This document shows, in pieces, positions 52,342-61,277 of a stretch of DNA of 64,000 nt. The position numbers and the translations under genes were made by a program. Positions within the stretch are counted from its first letter, which is position 1; every line of letters starts with the position of its first letter. Under the pieces are notes generated by a model. The model made no database searches and had not been told where the DNA came from. It was given only the letters and a program-made list of their open reading frames with translations. The DNA comes from Streptomyces apocyni (lineage in GTDB: Bacteria; Actinomycetota; Actinomycetes; Streptomycetales; Streptomycetaceae): assembly GCF_009739465.1 (NCBI RefSeq), contig NZ_WHOM01000068.1, forward strand, positions 1 through 64,000, given 5' to 3'.

Positions 52342-53214
52342 TCAGCGCGGTACGCGGATGACGCCCTCCTGGATCACGGATATGGCCAGGCGTCCGTCTT
52401 GGGTGTAGATGCGGGCCTGGCCGAGGCCCCGGCCGCCGTAGGCCGAGGGGGACTGCTGATCGTAGAGGAGCCATTCGTCGGCCCTGAAGGGGCGGTGGAA
52501 CCACATCGCGTGGTCCAGGGACGCGCCGACCACATCCCCGACGGTCCAGCCGCCGCGCCCGTGCGCGAGCAGCACCGAGTCGAGCAGCGTCATGTCGGAG
52601 ACGTAGGTCGCCAGGCAGACGTGCAGCAGGGGGTCGTCGGCCAGCTTGCCGTTGGTGCGGAACCAGACCTGGGAGCGCGGCTCACGCGGTTCTCCCACCG
52701 TTGCGTACGGGGGCGGGTCCACGTAGCGCAGGTCGACGGCGGCGCGCGCGGCGAGCAGGCGGCGGGCGATACCGGGGTCGGTGAAGTTGGCGGCGTAGTG
52801 CGGCAGCGACTCGGCTGCTGTGGGCAGGGACTCGGGGTCGGGTGCCGCGGGCATCTCGGCCTGGTGGTCGAGGCCCTCCTCGTACGTCTGGAAGGAGGCG
52901 GAGAGGTGGAAGATCGGCCTGCCGTGCTGGACCCCCACCACCCTTCGGGTGGTGAAGGAGAAGCCGTCCCGGATGCGGTCCACCTCGTAGACGATGGGCG
53001 CGCCGGGGTCGCCCATCCGCAGGAAGTACGCGTGCAGTGAGTGCGCGTCGCGGCCTTCGGGGACGGTGCGGCCCGCGGCGACCAGTGCCTGGGCCGCGAC
53101 CTGGCCGCCGAACACTCTGGGGACCACGGCCGATCTGCTCTGGCCGCGGAAGATGTCCCGCTCGATCCGCTCCAGGTCGAGCAGATCGAGCAGGGACTCC
53201 ATCTCCTGGTTCAA
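52342..53214 (-). CDS. tesB: Acyl-CoA thioesterase II
   Basis: 290 residues, the normal TesB length, from TTG at 53214 with AGGGC six bases upstream; ATG at 53202 has a ribosome site too close. Double hot-dog fold; HSLHAYFLRMGDPGAPIVYEVDRIRDG and ASLDHAMWFHRPFRADEWLLYDQQSPSAYGGRGLGQ are the family fingerprint. The catalytic Asp-Ser/Thr-Gln set corresponds to Asp in SLDHAMWF, the QQSPSA region and SVIQEG. It hydrolyses medium to long acyl-CoA. It is next to an acyl-CoA dehydrogenase on the same strand, only 28 bases apart, suggesting joint fatty-acyl metabolism. Confidence 0.93.
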   Translation of the reverse strand: MNQEMESLLDLLDLERIERDIFRGQSRSAVVPRVFGGQVAAQALVAAGRTVPEGRDAHSLHAYFLRMGDPGAPIVYEVDRIRDGFSFTTRRVVGVQHGRPIFHLSASFQTYEEGLDHQAEMPAAPDPESLPTAAESLPHYAANFTDPGIARRLLAARAAVDLRYVDPPPYATVGEPREPRSQVWFRTNGKLADDPLLHVCLATYVSDMTLLDSVLLAHGRGGWTVGDVVGASLDHAMWFHRPFRADEWLLYDQQSPSAYGGRGLGQARIYTQDGRLAISVIQEGVIRVPR

Positions 53215-53237
53215 CGGATGCCCTAACGGATGCCCTG
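53215..53237. repeat. 11-base tandem duplication at a gene junction
   Basis: ACGGATGCCCT occurs twice with one base between, in the junction of the acyl-CoA dehydrogenase and TesB genes; it supplies the AGGGC ribosome site in duplicate. Confidence 0.6.
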
Positions 53238-53242
53238 AGGCC

Positions 53243-54400
53243 TCAGAGGCCCATGTCCTTGGCGATGATCATCTTCATGACCTCGCTGGTGCCGCCGTAG
53301 ATGCGGTTGACGCGGTTGTCCGCGTACAGGCGGGCGATCGGGTACTCGTTCATGTAGCCGTAGCCGCCGTGCAGCTGGAGGCACTTGTCGATCACGCGGT
53401 GCGCGACCTCGGTGGTGAACAGCTTGGCGGACGCGGCCTCGGCGGCGGTCAGCTCGCCGAGGTCGTGGGCCTCCATGGCGCGGTCGACGACGGCCTCGGC
53501 GGCGTCCACCTCGGCCTGGCAGGCGGCCAGCTCGAACTTGGTGTTCTGGAAGGACGCCACGGTCTTGCCGAAGACGGTGCGCTCCTCGACGTACGCCTTG
53601 GCGAACTGGATCGCGGCCTTGGACTGGGCGTACGCGCCGACGGCGATGGCGAGGCGCTCCTGCGGGAGGTTCTGGCCGAGGTAGGAGAAGCCCTTGTGCT
53701 CCTCGCCGAGGAGGTCGTCGACGGGGACCTTCACGTCGGTGAAGGAGAGCTCGGCGGTGTCGGAGGTCTTCAGGCCCAGCTTGTCGAGCTTGCGGCCGAC
53801 CGCGTAGCCCTCGGACGTGGTGTCGACGACCAGGAGGGAGATGCCGTGCCTGCGGTCCTCGGCGGTGGGCGCGGCGGTGCGGGCGCAGACGATGACGCGG
53901 TCGGCGTGCACGCCTCCGGTGATGAAGGTCTTGGCGCCGTTGAGTACGTAGTGGGTGCCGTCGTCGGAGAGCTTGGCGGTGGTCTTCATTCCGGCGAGGT
54001 CGGAGCCGGTGCCGGGCTCGGTCATGGCGATGGCGTACATGCTGGCGCCGGAGACGAAGTCGGGCAGCCAGCGCTTCTTCTGCTCGTCGGTGGCGTAGGC
54101 CTTCAGGTACGGGAGGCAGAGGCCGACGTGTACGCCGGAGCCGCCGAAGGAGACGCCCGCGCGGGCGCACTCCTCGGCGATGACCGCCTGGAACTTGAAC
54201 GACTCCTCGCCCGCGCCGCCGAACTCCTCGGGCACCTCGATGCCGAAGATGCCCAGCTCACCCAGCTTGTAGTAGAAGTCGCGGGGCGCCTGCCCGGCCT
54301 CGTACCACGCGTCGTAGACGGGCACGACCTCGGCCTCGATGAAGGCGCGGATGGTCTCGCGGAACGCCTCGTGGTCTTCGTTGAAAACAGTACGGCGCAC
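53243..54400 (-). CDS. Acyl-CoA dehydrogenase
   Basis: 385 residues. AMTEPGTGSDLAGMKTTA is the FAD/acyl contact loop, FVGKTV-like (VFGKTVASFQNTKFEL) and LHGGYGYMNEYPIARLYAD the conserved C-terminal region, and RIYGGTSEVMK holds the catalytic Glu. It oxidises acyl-CoA to enoyl-CoA and passes electrons to ETF. Its position beside TesB and near the liu cluster (TetR, carboxylase) suggests short or branched acyl-CoA, but it is outside the liu operon and leftward. Confidence 0.93.
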   Translation of the reverse strand: MRRTVFNEDHEAFRETIRAFIEAEVVPVYDAWYEAGQAPRDFYYKLGELGIFGIEVPEEFGGAGEESFKFQAVIAEECARAGVSFGGSGVHVGLCLPYLKAYATDEQKKRWLPDFVSGASMYAIAMTEPGTGSDLAGMKTTAKLSDDGTHYVLNGAKTFITGGVHADRVIVCARTAAPTAEDRRHGISLLVVDTTSEGYAVGRKLDKLGLKTSDTAELSFTDVKVPVDDLLGEEHKGFSYLGQNLPQERLAIAVGAYAQSKAAIQFAKAYVEERTVFGKTVASFQNTKFELAACQAEVDAAEAVVDRAMEAHDLGELTAAEAASAKLFTTEVAHRVIDKCLQLHGGYGYMNEYPIARLYADNRVNRIYGGTSEVMKMIIAKDMGL

Positions 54401-54507
54401 GGAGTGCCTCCTGGGTCGGCTCGCTACAGAGATATCTGAGCACTGTCTAAGCGCTTGCTCAGACGAAGTTACCCGGCAGTTCAGCCGACTGTCCAGAGAT
54501 CGGATCA

Positions 54508-54609
54508 GAGGCCCGCGTCACTCGGAGGCCCGCGTCACTCGGAGGCCCGCGCCACTCGGAGGCCCGCGCCACGCAGAGGCCCGCGCCACTCGGAGGCCCG
54601 CGTCACGCC
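54508..54609. repeat. Six tandem copies of a 17-base unit
   Basis: GAGGCCCGCG(T/C)CACTCG-type unit repeated six times (54508-54609), the last overlapping the TetR stop codon. Two substituted positions among copies. Confidence 0.85.
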
Positions 54610-55211
54610 GTGGCGGTGGCGGCCGCCGCGGTGAAGGCGCCACGGGCCAGCCGGTGCAACAGCGCGGCCATGGCGTCCCGCCCGGGCAGGGCGCCGGGAC
54701 GGCCCAGGTGCGGGGTGGAGTTGAGCAGCCCGAACACCGCATGCACCGAGGCGCGCGCCTCGGCCTCGATCAGCTCCGGATAGACCTCGCGGACGGCCGC
54801 CACCCACAGCTCGACGTACTGCCGCTGGAGCTGGCGGACCAGCTTGCGGTCGCTGTCCCGCAGGCGGTCCAGCTCGCGGTCGTGGAGGGTGATGAGGGGA
54901 CGGTCGTCGAGGGCGAAGTCGATGTGCCCCTCGATAAGCGAGTCGAGTACGACCTCGGGCGCGCCGTCGGCCTCCGCGACCCGGCGCTTGCCGCCGGTCA
55001 GCAGCTGACCGCTGATGCCCACGAGGAGCTCGGCGAGCATGGCGTCCTTGCCCGCGAAGTGGCGGTAGAGACCGGGACCGCTGATCCCGACGGCGGCCCC
55101 TATCTCGTCGACACCGACGCCGTGGAAGCCGCGGTCGGCGAAGAGGCGGGCGGCCTCCTTGAGGATCTGCTCGCGACGGCTGGTCGATGGCGCGGACGCA
55201 CTGGTGCTCAT
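54603..55211 (-). CDS. TetR-family regulator of the liu cluster
   Basis: 202 residues. N-terminal TetR HTH: REQILKEAARLFADRGFHGVGVDEIGAAVGISGPGLYRHFAGKDAML, with a full C-terminal ligand domain. It is divergent from the carboxyltransferase gene and the two 16-base palindromes between them (55235-55250, 55264-55279) are its probable operators. Likely a repressor released by a branched acyl-CoA intermediate of leucine or isovalerate degradation. Its stop lies in a 17-base tandem array. Confidence 0.92.
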   Translation of the reverse strand: MSTSASAPSTSRREQILKEAARLFADRGFHGVGVDEIGAAVGISGPGLYRHFAGKDAMLAELLVGISGQLLTGGKRRVAEADGAPEVVLDSLIEGHIDFALDDRPLITLHDRELDRLRDSDRKLVRQLQRQYVELWVAAVREVYPELIEAEARASVHAVFGLLNSTPHLGRPGALPGRDAMAALLHRLARGAFTAAAATATA

Positions 55212-55234
55212 GAGAATTCATTCTAGACAAGGCG

Positions 55235-55279
55235 GTTAGCGGTCGTTAACCTGAAGGGGCCGTGTTAACGATGATTAAC
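55235..55279. promoter_or_regulatory. Paired TetR operators in the liu divergent promoter
   Basis: GTTAGCGGTCGTTAAC (55235-55250) and GTTAACGATGATTAAC (55264-55279) share the pattern GTTA-CG-T--TTAAC. Their centres are 29 bases apart, close to three helical turns, so two dimers would bind one face of the DNA. Confidence 0.8.
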
Positions 55280-55320
55280 GTGGCGGAAGCGACGTCGTAC
55301 GCGCAAAGGGGCTCGAGACG

Positions 55321-56937
55321 ATGCAGCAGGCACCGCGGCTGACGAGTGGGGCTGACCCCGCGTCGGAGGCCTGGTCGACCAACGAGGCGGCACACCGCGC
55401 ACTGGTGGACCAGCTGCGCGACAAGCTGGCCGCGGCCCGGCTCGGCGGGGGCGAGAAGGCCCGCGCCCGCCATGTGGCGCGCGGCAAGCTGCTGCCCCGG
55501 GACCGTGTCGACGCCCTGCTCGACCCCGGCTCGCCCTTCCTGGAGCTGGCGCCGCTCGCGGCGGACGGGATGTACGACGGAGGCGCGCCCGCCGCCGGAG
55601 TGATCGCCGGTATCGGCCGGGTCTCCGGGCGCGAGTGCGTGATCGTCGCCAATGACGCCACCGTCAAGGGCGGCACGTACTACCCGATGACGGTCAAGAA
55701 GCACCTGCGCGCCCAGGCGGTCGCCCTGGAGAACCGCCTCCCGTGCCTGTATCTGGTGGACTCCGGCGGCGCCTTCCTGCCCATGCAGGACGAGGTCTTC
55801 CCCGACCGTGAGCACTTCGGGCGGATCTTCTACAACCAGGCGCGGATGTCCGGCGCCGGAATCCCGCAGATCGCCGCCGTGCTCGGCTCCTGCACGGCGG
55901 GCGGGGCCTACGTCCCGGCGATGAGCGACGAAGCCGTGATCGTCCGCAATCAGGGCACCATCTTCCTGGGCGGCCCGCCCCTGGTGAAGGCCGCCACCGG
56001 CGAGGTGGTGACCGCCGAGGAGCTGGGCGGCGGCGAGGTCCACTCCCGTACGTCCGGGGTCACCGACCACCTCGCCGAGGACGACGCCCACGCCCTGCGC
56101 ATCGTGCGGAACATCGTCGCGACGCTTCCCGAGCGCGGCCCGCTCCCCTGGACCACCCAGCCCGTCGAGGACCCCAAGGCCGACCCCCAGGGCCTCTACG
56201 GCGCGGTGCCCGCCGACTCCCGGACCCCCTATGACGTGCGCGAGGTCATCGCGCGCGTCGTCGACGGCTCCCGCTTCCAGGAGTTCAAGGCCGAGTACGG
56301 CACCACGCTGGTCACCGGCTTCGCACACATCCACGGCCACCCGGTCGGCATCATCGCCAACAACGGCATCCTGTTCTCCGAGTCCGCCCAGAAGGGCGCG
56401 CACTTCATCGAGCTGTGCGACCAGCGCGGCATCCCGCTGCTCTTCCTGCAGAACATCTCCGGCTTCATGGTCGGCCGGGACTACGAAGCGGGCGGTATCG
56501 CCAAGCACGGCGCCAAGATGGTGACGGCCGTGGCCTGCGCCCGGGTGCCGAAGCTGACCGTCGTCATCGGCGGCTCGTACGGCGCGGGCAACTACTCGAT
56601 GTGCGGGCGCGCCTATTCCCCCCGCTTCCTGTGGATGTGGCCGAACGCCAAGATCTCCGTGATGGGCGGCGAGCAGGCCGCCTCGGTCCTGGCGACGGTC
56701 AAGCGGGACCAGCTGGAGGCGCGAGGGGAGTCCTGGCCCACGGAGGCCGAGGAGGAGTTCAAGGCTCCGATCCGGGACCAGTACGAGTCGCAGGGGAACG
56801 CCTACTACGCCACCGCCCGGCTCTGGGACGACGGCGTGATCGACCCGCTGGAGACCCGGCAGGTCCTCGGACTCGCCCTGACCGCTTGTGCCAACGCCCC
56901 GCTGGGTGAGCCCGGCTTCGGCGTCTTCCGGATGTGA
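55321..56937 (+). CDS. Acyl-CoA carboxylase beta subunit (methylcrotonyl-CoA carboxylase type)
   Basis: 538 residues, ATG at 55321. Carboxyltransferase domains: RGKLLPRDRVDALLDPG, then LYLVDSGGAFLPMQDEVFPD and SCTAGGAYVPAMSDEAVIV in the N lobe, and FLQNISGFMVGRDYEAGGIAKHGAKMV and GGSYGAGNYSMCGRAYSPRFLWMWP in the C lobe. FMVGRDYE and the GGSYGAGNYSMCGR loop are typical of MCC beta rather than propionyl-CoA carboxylase. It transfers CO2 from biotin to 3-methylcrotonyl-CoA in leucine breakdown. First gene of the four-gene rightward operon. Confidence 0.9.
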   Translation: MQQAPRLTSGADPASEAWSTNEAAHRALVDQLRDKLAAARLGGGEKARARHVARGKLLPRDRVDALLDPGSPFLELAPLAADGMYDGGAPAAGVIAGIGRVSGRECVIVANDATVKGGTYYPMTVKKHLRAQAVALENRLPCLYLVDSGGAFLPMQDEVFPDREHFGRIFYNQARMSGAGIPQIAAVLGSCTAGGAYVPAMSDEAVIVRNQGTIFLGGPPLVKAATGEVVTAEELGGGEVHSRTSGVTDHLAEDDAHALRIVRNIVATLPERGPLPWTTQPVEDPKADPQGLYGAVPADSRTPYDVREVIARVVDGSRFQEFKAEYGTTLVTGFAHIHGHPVGIIANNGILFSESAQKGAHFIELCDQRGIPLLFLQNISGFMVGRDYEAGGIAKHGAKMVTAVACARVPKLTVVIGGSYGAGNYSMCGRAYSPRFLWMWPNAKISVMGGEQAASVLATVKRDQLEARGESWPTEAEEEFKAPIRDQYESQGNAYYATARLWDDGVIDPLETRQVLGLALTACANAPLGEPGFGVFRM

Positions 56938-56950
56938 GGGACCTTCCACG

Positions 56951-59020
56951 ATGACGATGTTCGACACAGTGCTGGTCGCCAACCGGGGCGAGATCGCGGT
57001 CCGGGTCATCCGCACCCTGCGGGCTCTCGGGGTGCGCTCGGTGGCCGTGTTCAGCGACGCGGACGCCGACGCCCGGCATGTGCGCGAGGCGGACACCGCG
57101 GTACGGATCGGGCCCGCTCCGGCCGCCGAGAGCTATCTGTCCATCGAGCGGCTGCTTGACGCGGCCGCCCGCACCGGGGCGCGGGCGGTGCACCCGGGGT
57201 ACGGCTTCCTCGCGGAGAACGCCACGTTCGCGCGGGCCTGCGAGGAGGCGGGGCTCGCCTTCGTCGGTCCGCCCGGCTCCGCGATCGAGCTGATGGGCGA
57301 CAAGATCCGCGCCAAGGAGACGGTGCGGGCCGCGGGAGTGCCGGTGGTGCCGGGCTCGTCGGGCAGCGGCCTGACCGACACCGAACTGGCCGACGCGGCA
57401 CGGGAGATCGGCATGCCGGTGCTGCTGAAGCCCTCCGCGGGCGGCGGCGGCAAGGGGATGCGGCTGACCCGGGTCGAGTCGGCACTCCTGGACGAGATCG
57501 CGGCCGCCCGACGGGAGGCCCGCGCCTCCTTCGGGGATGACACGCTGCTGGTCGAGCGGTGGATCGACCGTCCCCGGCACATCGAGATCCAGGTCCTGGC
57601 GGACGGGCACGGAAACGTGATCCACCTCGGCGAGCGCGAGTGCTCACTCCAGCGCCGCCACCAGAAGATCATCGAGGAGGCCCCCTCGGTCCTGCTCGAC
57701 GAGACCACCCGGGCGGCGATGGGCGAGGCGGGGGTGCAGGCCGCGCGCTCCTGTGGGTACCGGGGCGCGGGCACGGTGGAGTTCATCGTGCCGGGCAACG
57801 ACCCGTCGGCGTACTACTTCATGGAGATGAACACCCGCCTCCAGGTCGAGCACCCGGTGACGGAACTGATCACCGGCCTTGACCTGGTGGAGTGGCAGTT
57901 GCGCGTCGCCGCGGGCGAGAAACTGCCGTACGGGCAGCGGGACATCACCCTGACCGGGCACGCCGTGGAGGCCCGTATCTGCGCCGAGGACCCCGCGCGC
58001 GGATTCCTGCCGTCCGGCGGCACGGTCCTGGCCCTGCGTGAACCCCAGGGCGACGGCGTGCGCACCGACTCGGGCCTCTCGCAGGGCACGGAGGTCGGCA
58101 GCCTCTACGACCCGATGCTGTCGAAGGTCATCGCCTACGGTCCGGACCGCGCGTCGGCGCTGCGCGGGCTGCGGGCCGCGCTGGCGGACACGGTGACGCT
58201 CGGGGTGTCGACCAACGCGGGCTTTCTGCGGAGGCTGCTGGCCCACCCGGACGTGGTGTCGGGTGACCTGGACACCGGTCTCGTCGAGCGGGACGTGGAC
58301 TCCCTGGTGGACGCCTCGGTGCCGGACGAGGTGTACGCGGCGGCGGCGCTGCTGCGGCAGGCGGCCCTCGCGCCTTCGGCTTCCGGCGCGTCCAGCGCGT
58401 CCGGTGCGTCCGGGTGGGCCGATCCGTTCGGGGCGGCCAGCGGGTGGCGGCTCGGCGGGACGCCCGCGTGGACGGTGCACCATGTCCGTGTTCCGGGGCA
58501 CGACCCGCGGCCGGTGCGGCTGCGCGGCACGGCGCCGGACTTCCAGCTGCTGCTCGGCGACGGGGCCGCTCCCGCCCACGCCCGCCTCGTCACTGTCAGC
58601 CCCGCCGGGGTCACCATCGAACTGGACGGCGTCACGCACACCTTCAGCCGGGCCGACGCCCCGGACGGGATCTGGCTCGGCCGGGACGGCAACGCCTGGC
58701 ACCTTCAGGACCACGACCCCGTCGAGGCCGCGCTCACCGGCGCCGCACACGCCGGCGCCGACACCCTGGCCGCGCCGATGCCCGGCACGGTCACCGTGGT
58801 CAAGGTGGCGGTCGGGGACACGGTGGACGCCGGGCAGAGCCTGCTCGTCGTCGAGGCGATGAAGATGGAGCACGTCATCTCCGCGCCGCACGCCGGGACG
58901 GTCGCCGAGATCGACGTCATCCCGGGCTCCACCGTCGCTATGGACCAGGTACTGGCCGTCGTCACCCCGCACGAGGACCACGAGGCGGAGACCGCGCGCA
59001 AGGAGGAGGCCCCCGCATGA
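56951..59020 (+). CDS. Acyl-CoA carboxylase alpha subunit: biotin carboxylase with BCCP
   Basis: 689 residues from ATG at 56951 (second ATG at 56957), 13 bases after the beta subunit stop. Biotin carboxylase: FDTVLVANRGEIAVRVIRTL, the ATP-grasp loop LKPSAGGGGKGMR, EMNTRLQVEHPVTE with the catalytic Arg/Glu. The C-terminal biotinyl domain has VVEAMKMEHVISA, where the Lys is biotinylated. A low-complexity linker (about 475-500) joins them. Forms the holoenzyme with the preceding gene product. The stop overlaps the HMG-CoA lyase start by four bases (ATGA). Confidence 0.93.
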   Translation: MTMFDTVLVANRGEIAVRVIRTLRALGVRSVAVFSDADADARHVREADTAVRIGPAPAAESYLSIERLLDAAARTGARAVHPGYGFLAENATFARACEEAGLAFVGPPGSAIELMGDKIRAKETVRAAGVPVVPGSSGSGLTDTELADAAREIGMPVLLKPSAGGGGKGMRLTRVESALLDEIAAARREARASFGDDTLLVERWIDRPRHIEIQVLADGHGNVIHLGERECSLQRRHQKIIEEAPSVLLDETTRAAMGEAGVQAARSCGYRGAGTVEFIVPGNDPSAYYFMEMNTRLQVEHPVTELITGLDLVEWQLRVAAGEKLPYGQRDITLTGHAVEARICAEDPARGFLPSGGTVLALREPQGDGVRTDSGLSQGTEVGSLYDPMLSKVIAYGPDRASALRGLRAALADTVTLGVSTNAGFLRRLLAHPDVVSGDLDTGLVERDVDSLVDASVPDEVYAAAALLRQAALAPSASGASSASGASGWADPFGAASGWRLGGTPAWTVHHVRVPGHDPRPVRLRGTAPDFQLLLGDGAAPAHARLVTVSPAGVTIELDGVTHTFSRADAPDGIWLGRDGNAWHLQDHDPVEAALTGAAHAGADTLAAPMPGTVTVVKVAVGDTVDAGQSLLVVEAMKMEHVISAPHAGTVAEIDVIPGSTVAMDQVLAVVTPHEDHEAETARKEEAPA

Positions 59021-59973
59021 CCCACACCGCCCTGCCCATGGTCGTCCCGGCCCCGGGCCTCCCGCACCGCGTACGCATCCACGAAGTAGGCCCGCGCGAC
59101 GGCCTGCAGAACGAACAGTCCACCGTCCCCACCGAGGTCAAGGCGGAGTTCATCCACCGCCTCGCCGCGGCCGGGCTGACCACGATCGAGGCCACCAGCT
59201 TCGTCCACCCCAAGTGGGTGCCCCAACTGGCCGACGCCGAGCGCCTCTTCCCCCTCCTCGATGACATCGAGGACGTGGCCCTGCCCGTCCTGGTGCCCAA
59301 CGACCGCGGCCTGGACCGGGCCCTGGCACTCGGGGCACGCCAGATCGCGGTGTTCGGCTCCGCGACCGAGGCGTTCGCCCGGCGCAACCTCAACCGCACG
59401 GTCGCCGAGTCCCTCGCCATGTTCGAGCCGGTGGTGGCCCGCGCCAAGGCCGAGCGGGTGCGGGTGCGCGGCTATCTCTCGATGTGCTTCGGCGACCCGT
59501 GGGAAGGCGCGGTCCCGGTCCCTCAGGTCGTCCGGGTGGCCAAGGCTCTGCTGGACCTCGGCTGTGACGAGCTGAGCCTCGGCGACACCATCGGCGTCGC
59601 GACCCCCGGCCACGTACGGGCGCTGCTCACCGAGCTGGGCGACCAGGGCGTACCCACCGACGCCATCGCCGTGCACTTCCACGACACCTACGGCCAGGCG
59701 CTCGCCAACACCCTGGCCGCGCTGGAGCACGGCGTGAGCACGGTGGACGCGTCGGCGGGCGGCCTCGGCGGCTGCCCGTACGCCCAGAGCGCCACGGGGA
59801 ACCTCGCCACCGAGGATCTCGTATGGATGCTGCACGGCCTCGGCATCGAGACCGGGGTCGACCTGCGCCAGCTCACCGCCACCAGCGCGTGGCTGGCCGA
59901 CCAGCTGGGCCGCCCCAGCCCCTCCCGTACGGTCCGCGCCCTCACTGGGGCGCCCGAGACCACCACCACTTAG
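59017..59973 (+). CDS. mvaB: Hydroxymethylglutaryl-CoA lyase
   Basis: 318 residues from ATG at 59017 (ATGA overlap). TIM barrel of the HMGL family: RIHEVGPRDGLQNEQ (metal and catalytic residues), IEATSFVHPKWVPQLADA, DEHSLGDTIG-like LSLGDTIGVATPG, VHFHDTYGQALAN (metal His) and GLGGCPYAQSATGNLATEDL with the active-site Cys. It cleaves HMG-CoA to acetyl-CoA and acetoacetate, the last step of leucine degradation, which fits the operon. Confidence 0.94.
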   Translation: MTHTALPMVVPAPGLPHRVRIHEVGPRDGLQNEQSTVPTEVKAEFIHRLAAAGLTTIEATSFVHPKWVPQLADAERLFPLLDDIEDVALPVLVPNDRGLDRALALGARQIAVFGSATEAFARRNLNRTVAESLAMFEPVVARAKAERVRVRGYLSMCFGDPWEGAVPVPQVVRVAKALLDLGCDELSLGDTIGVATPGHVRALLTELGDQGVPTDAIAVHFHDTYGQALANTLAALEHGVSTVDASAGGLGGCPYAQSATGNLATEDLVWMLHGLGIETGVDLRQLTATSAWLADQLGRPSPSRTVRALTGAPETTTT

Positions 59974-60026
59974 TCCCCGTCCCACAAGGACGACACGGAC
60001 GACGAGGACGACAAGGAGTCCTGACC

Positions 60027-61193
60027 ATGGCGCTCGATCACCGCCTCACCCCCGAACACGAGGAACTCCGCCGCACGGTGGAGGAGTTCGCCCACGACGT
60101 CGTCGCCCCCAAGATCGGCGACTTCTACGAACGCCACGAGTTCCCGTACGAGATCGTCCGCGAGATGGGCCGCATGGGCCTGTTCGGCCTGCCCTTCCCC
60201 GAGGAGTACGGCGGGATGGGCGGCGACTACCTGGCGCTTGGCCTGGCGCTCGAAGAGCTCGCCCGGGTCGACTCGTCCATCGCCATCACCCTGGAGGCCG
60301 GTGTCTCGCTCGGCGCGATGCCGATCTACCGCTTCGGTACCGAGGAGCAGAAGCGCCAGTGGCTCCCCCGGATGTGCGCGGGCGAGATGCTGGGCGCGTT
60401 CGGCCTCACCGAGCCGGAGTGCGGCTCGGACGCGGGCGGCACCCGCACCACGGCCGTCCTGGACGAGGCGACCAGGGAATGGGTGATCAACGGCAGCAAG
60501 TGCTTCATCACCAACTCCGGTACGGACATCACCGGTCTGGTGACGGTCACCGCGGTCACCGGCCGCAAGGAGGACGGCGCCCCCCGCATCTCCTCGATCA
60601 TCGTGCCCTCCGGCACCCCCGGCTTCACCGTCGCCGCCCCGTACTCCAAGGTCGGCTGGAACGCCTCGGACACCCGCGAACTGTCCTTCTCCGACGTCCG
60701 CGTCCCGGCCGCCAACCTCGTCGGCGCGGAGGGCCGCGGCTACGCCCAGTTCCTCCAGATCCTCGACGAGGGCCGCATCGCCATCTCGGCCCTGGCCACC
60801 GGCCTCGCCCAGGGCTGCGTCGACGAGTCCCTGAAGTACGCCAAGGAGCGCCACGCCTTCGGCCGCCCGATCGGCACCAACCAGGCCATCCAGTTCAAGC
60901 TGGCCGACATGGAGATGAACGCCTACACCGCCCGCCTCGCCTGGCGCGACGCCGCGTCCCGCCTGGTCAACGGCGAACCCTTCAAGAAGCAGGCGGCCCT
61001 GGCCAAGCTCCACTCATCCACCATCGCGGTCGACAACGCCCGCGAGGCGACCCAGATCCACGGCGGCTACGGCTTTATGAACGAGTACCCGGTGGCCCGT
61101 ATGTGGCGGGACTCCAAGATCCTCGAAATCGGCGAGGGCACCAGCGAGGTCCAGCGCATGCTGATCGCCAGGGAGATGGGCCTGTCCAGCTGA
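60027..61193 (+). CDS. Isovaleryl-CoA (acyl-CoA) dehydrogenase
   Basis: 388 residues from ATG at 60027 (AAGGAG upstream). Standard ACAD layout: FGLTEPECGSDAGGTRTTA, WVINGSKCFITNSGTDITGL, RHAFGRPIGTNQAIQFKLADM and IHGGYGFMNEYPVARMWRDSKILEIGEGTSEVQRMLI. The catalytic base is uncertain: EIGEGTSE has two Glu candidates at the usual short-chain position. The context (MCC alpha/beta and HMG-CoA lyase) points to isovaleryl-CoA, but the set lacks the hydratase (liuC), so it must be supplied from elsewhere. Closely related to the ACAD at 53243-54400 but not adjacent. Confidence 0.9.
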   Translation: MALDHRLTPEHEELRRTVEEFAHDVVAPKIGDFYERHEFPYEIVREMGRMGLFGLPFPEEYGGMGGDYLALGLALEELARVDSSIAITLEAGVSLGAMPIYRFGTEEQKRQWLPRMCAGEMLGAFGLTEPECGSDAGGTRTTAVLDEATREWVINGSKCFITNSGTDITGLVTVTAVTGRKEDGAPRISSIIVPSGTPGFTVAAPYSKVGWNASDTRELSFSDVRVPAANLVGAEGRGYAQFLQILDEGRIAISALATGLAQGCVDESLKYAKERHAFGRPIGTNQAIQFKLADMEMNAYTARLAWRDAASRLVNGEPFKKQAALAKLHSSTIAVDNAREATQIHGGYGFMNEYPVARMWRDSKILEIGEGTSEVQRMLIAREMGLSS

Positions 61194-61277
61194 GCGCCCG
61201 CTGGCTTCGTCATCTCGGAGCGCCGCGGTCCGTGCGCGCCCCCACGAGGGGTGACACATGAGAGAACCCCCCGCGGC

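Noticed and set aside
54508..54609. CRISPR-like array
   Set aside because: Copies are directly adjacent 17-base units without spacers; no cas genes in the window.
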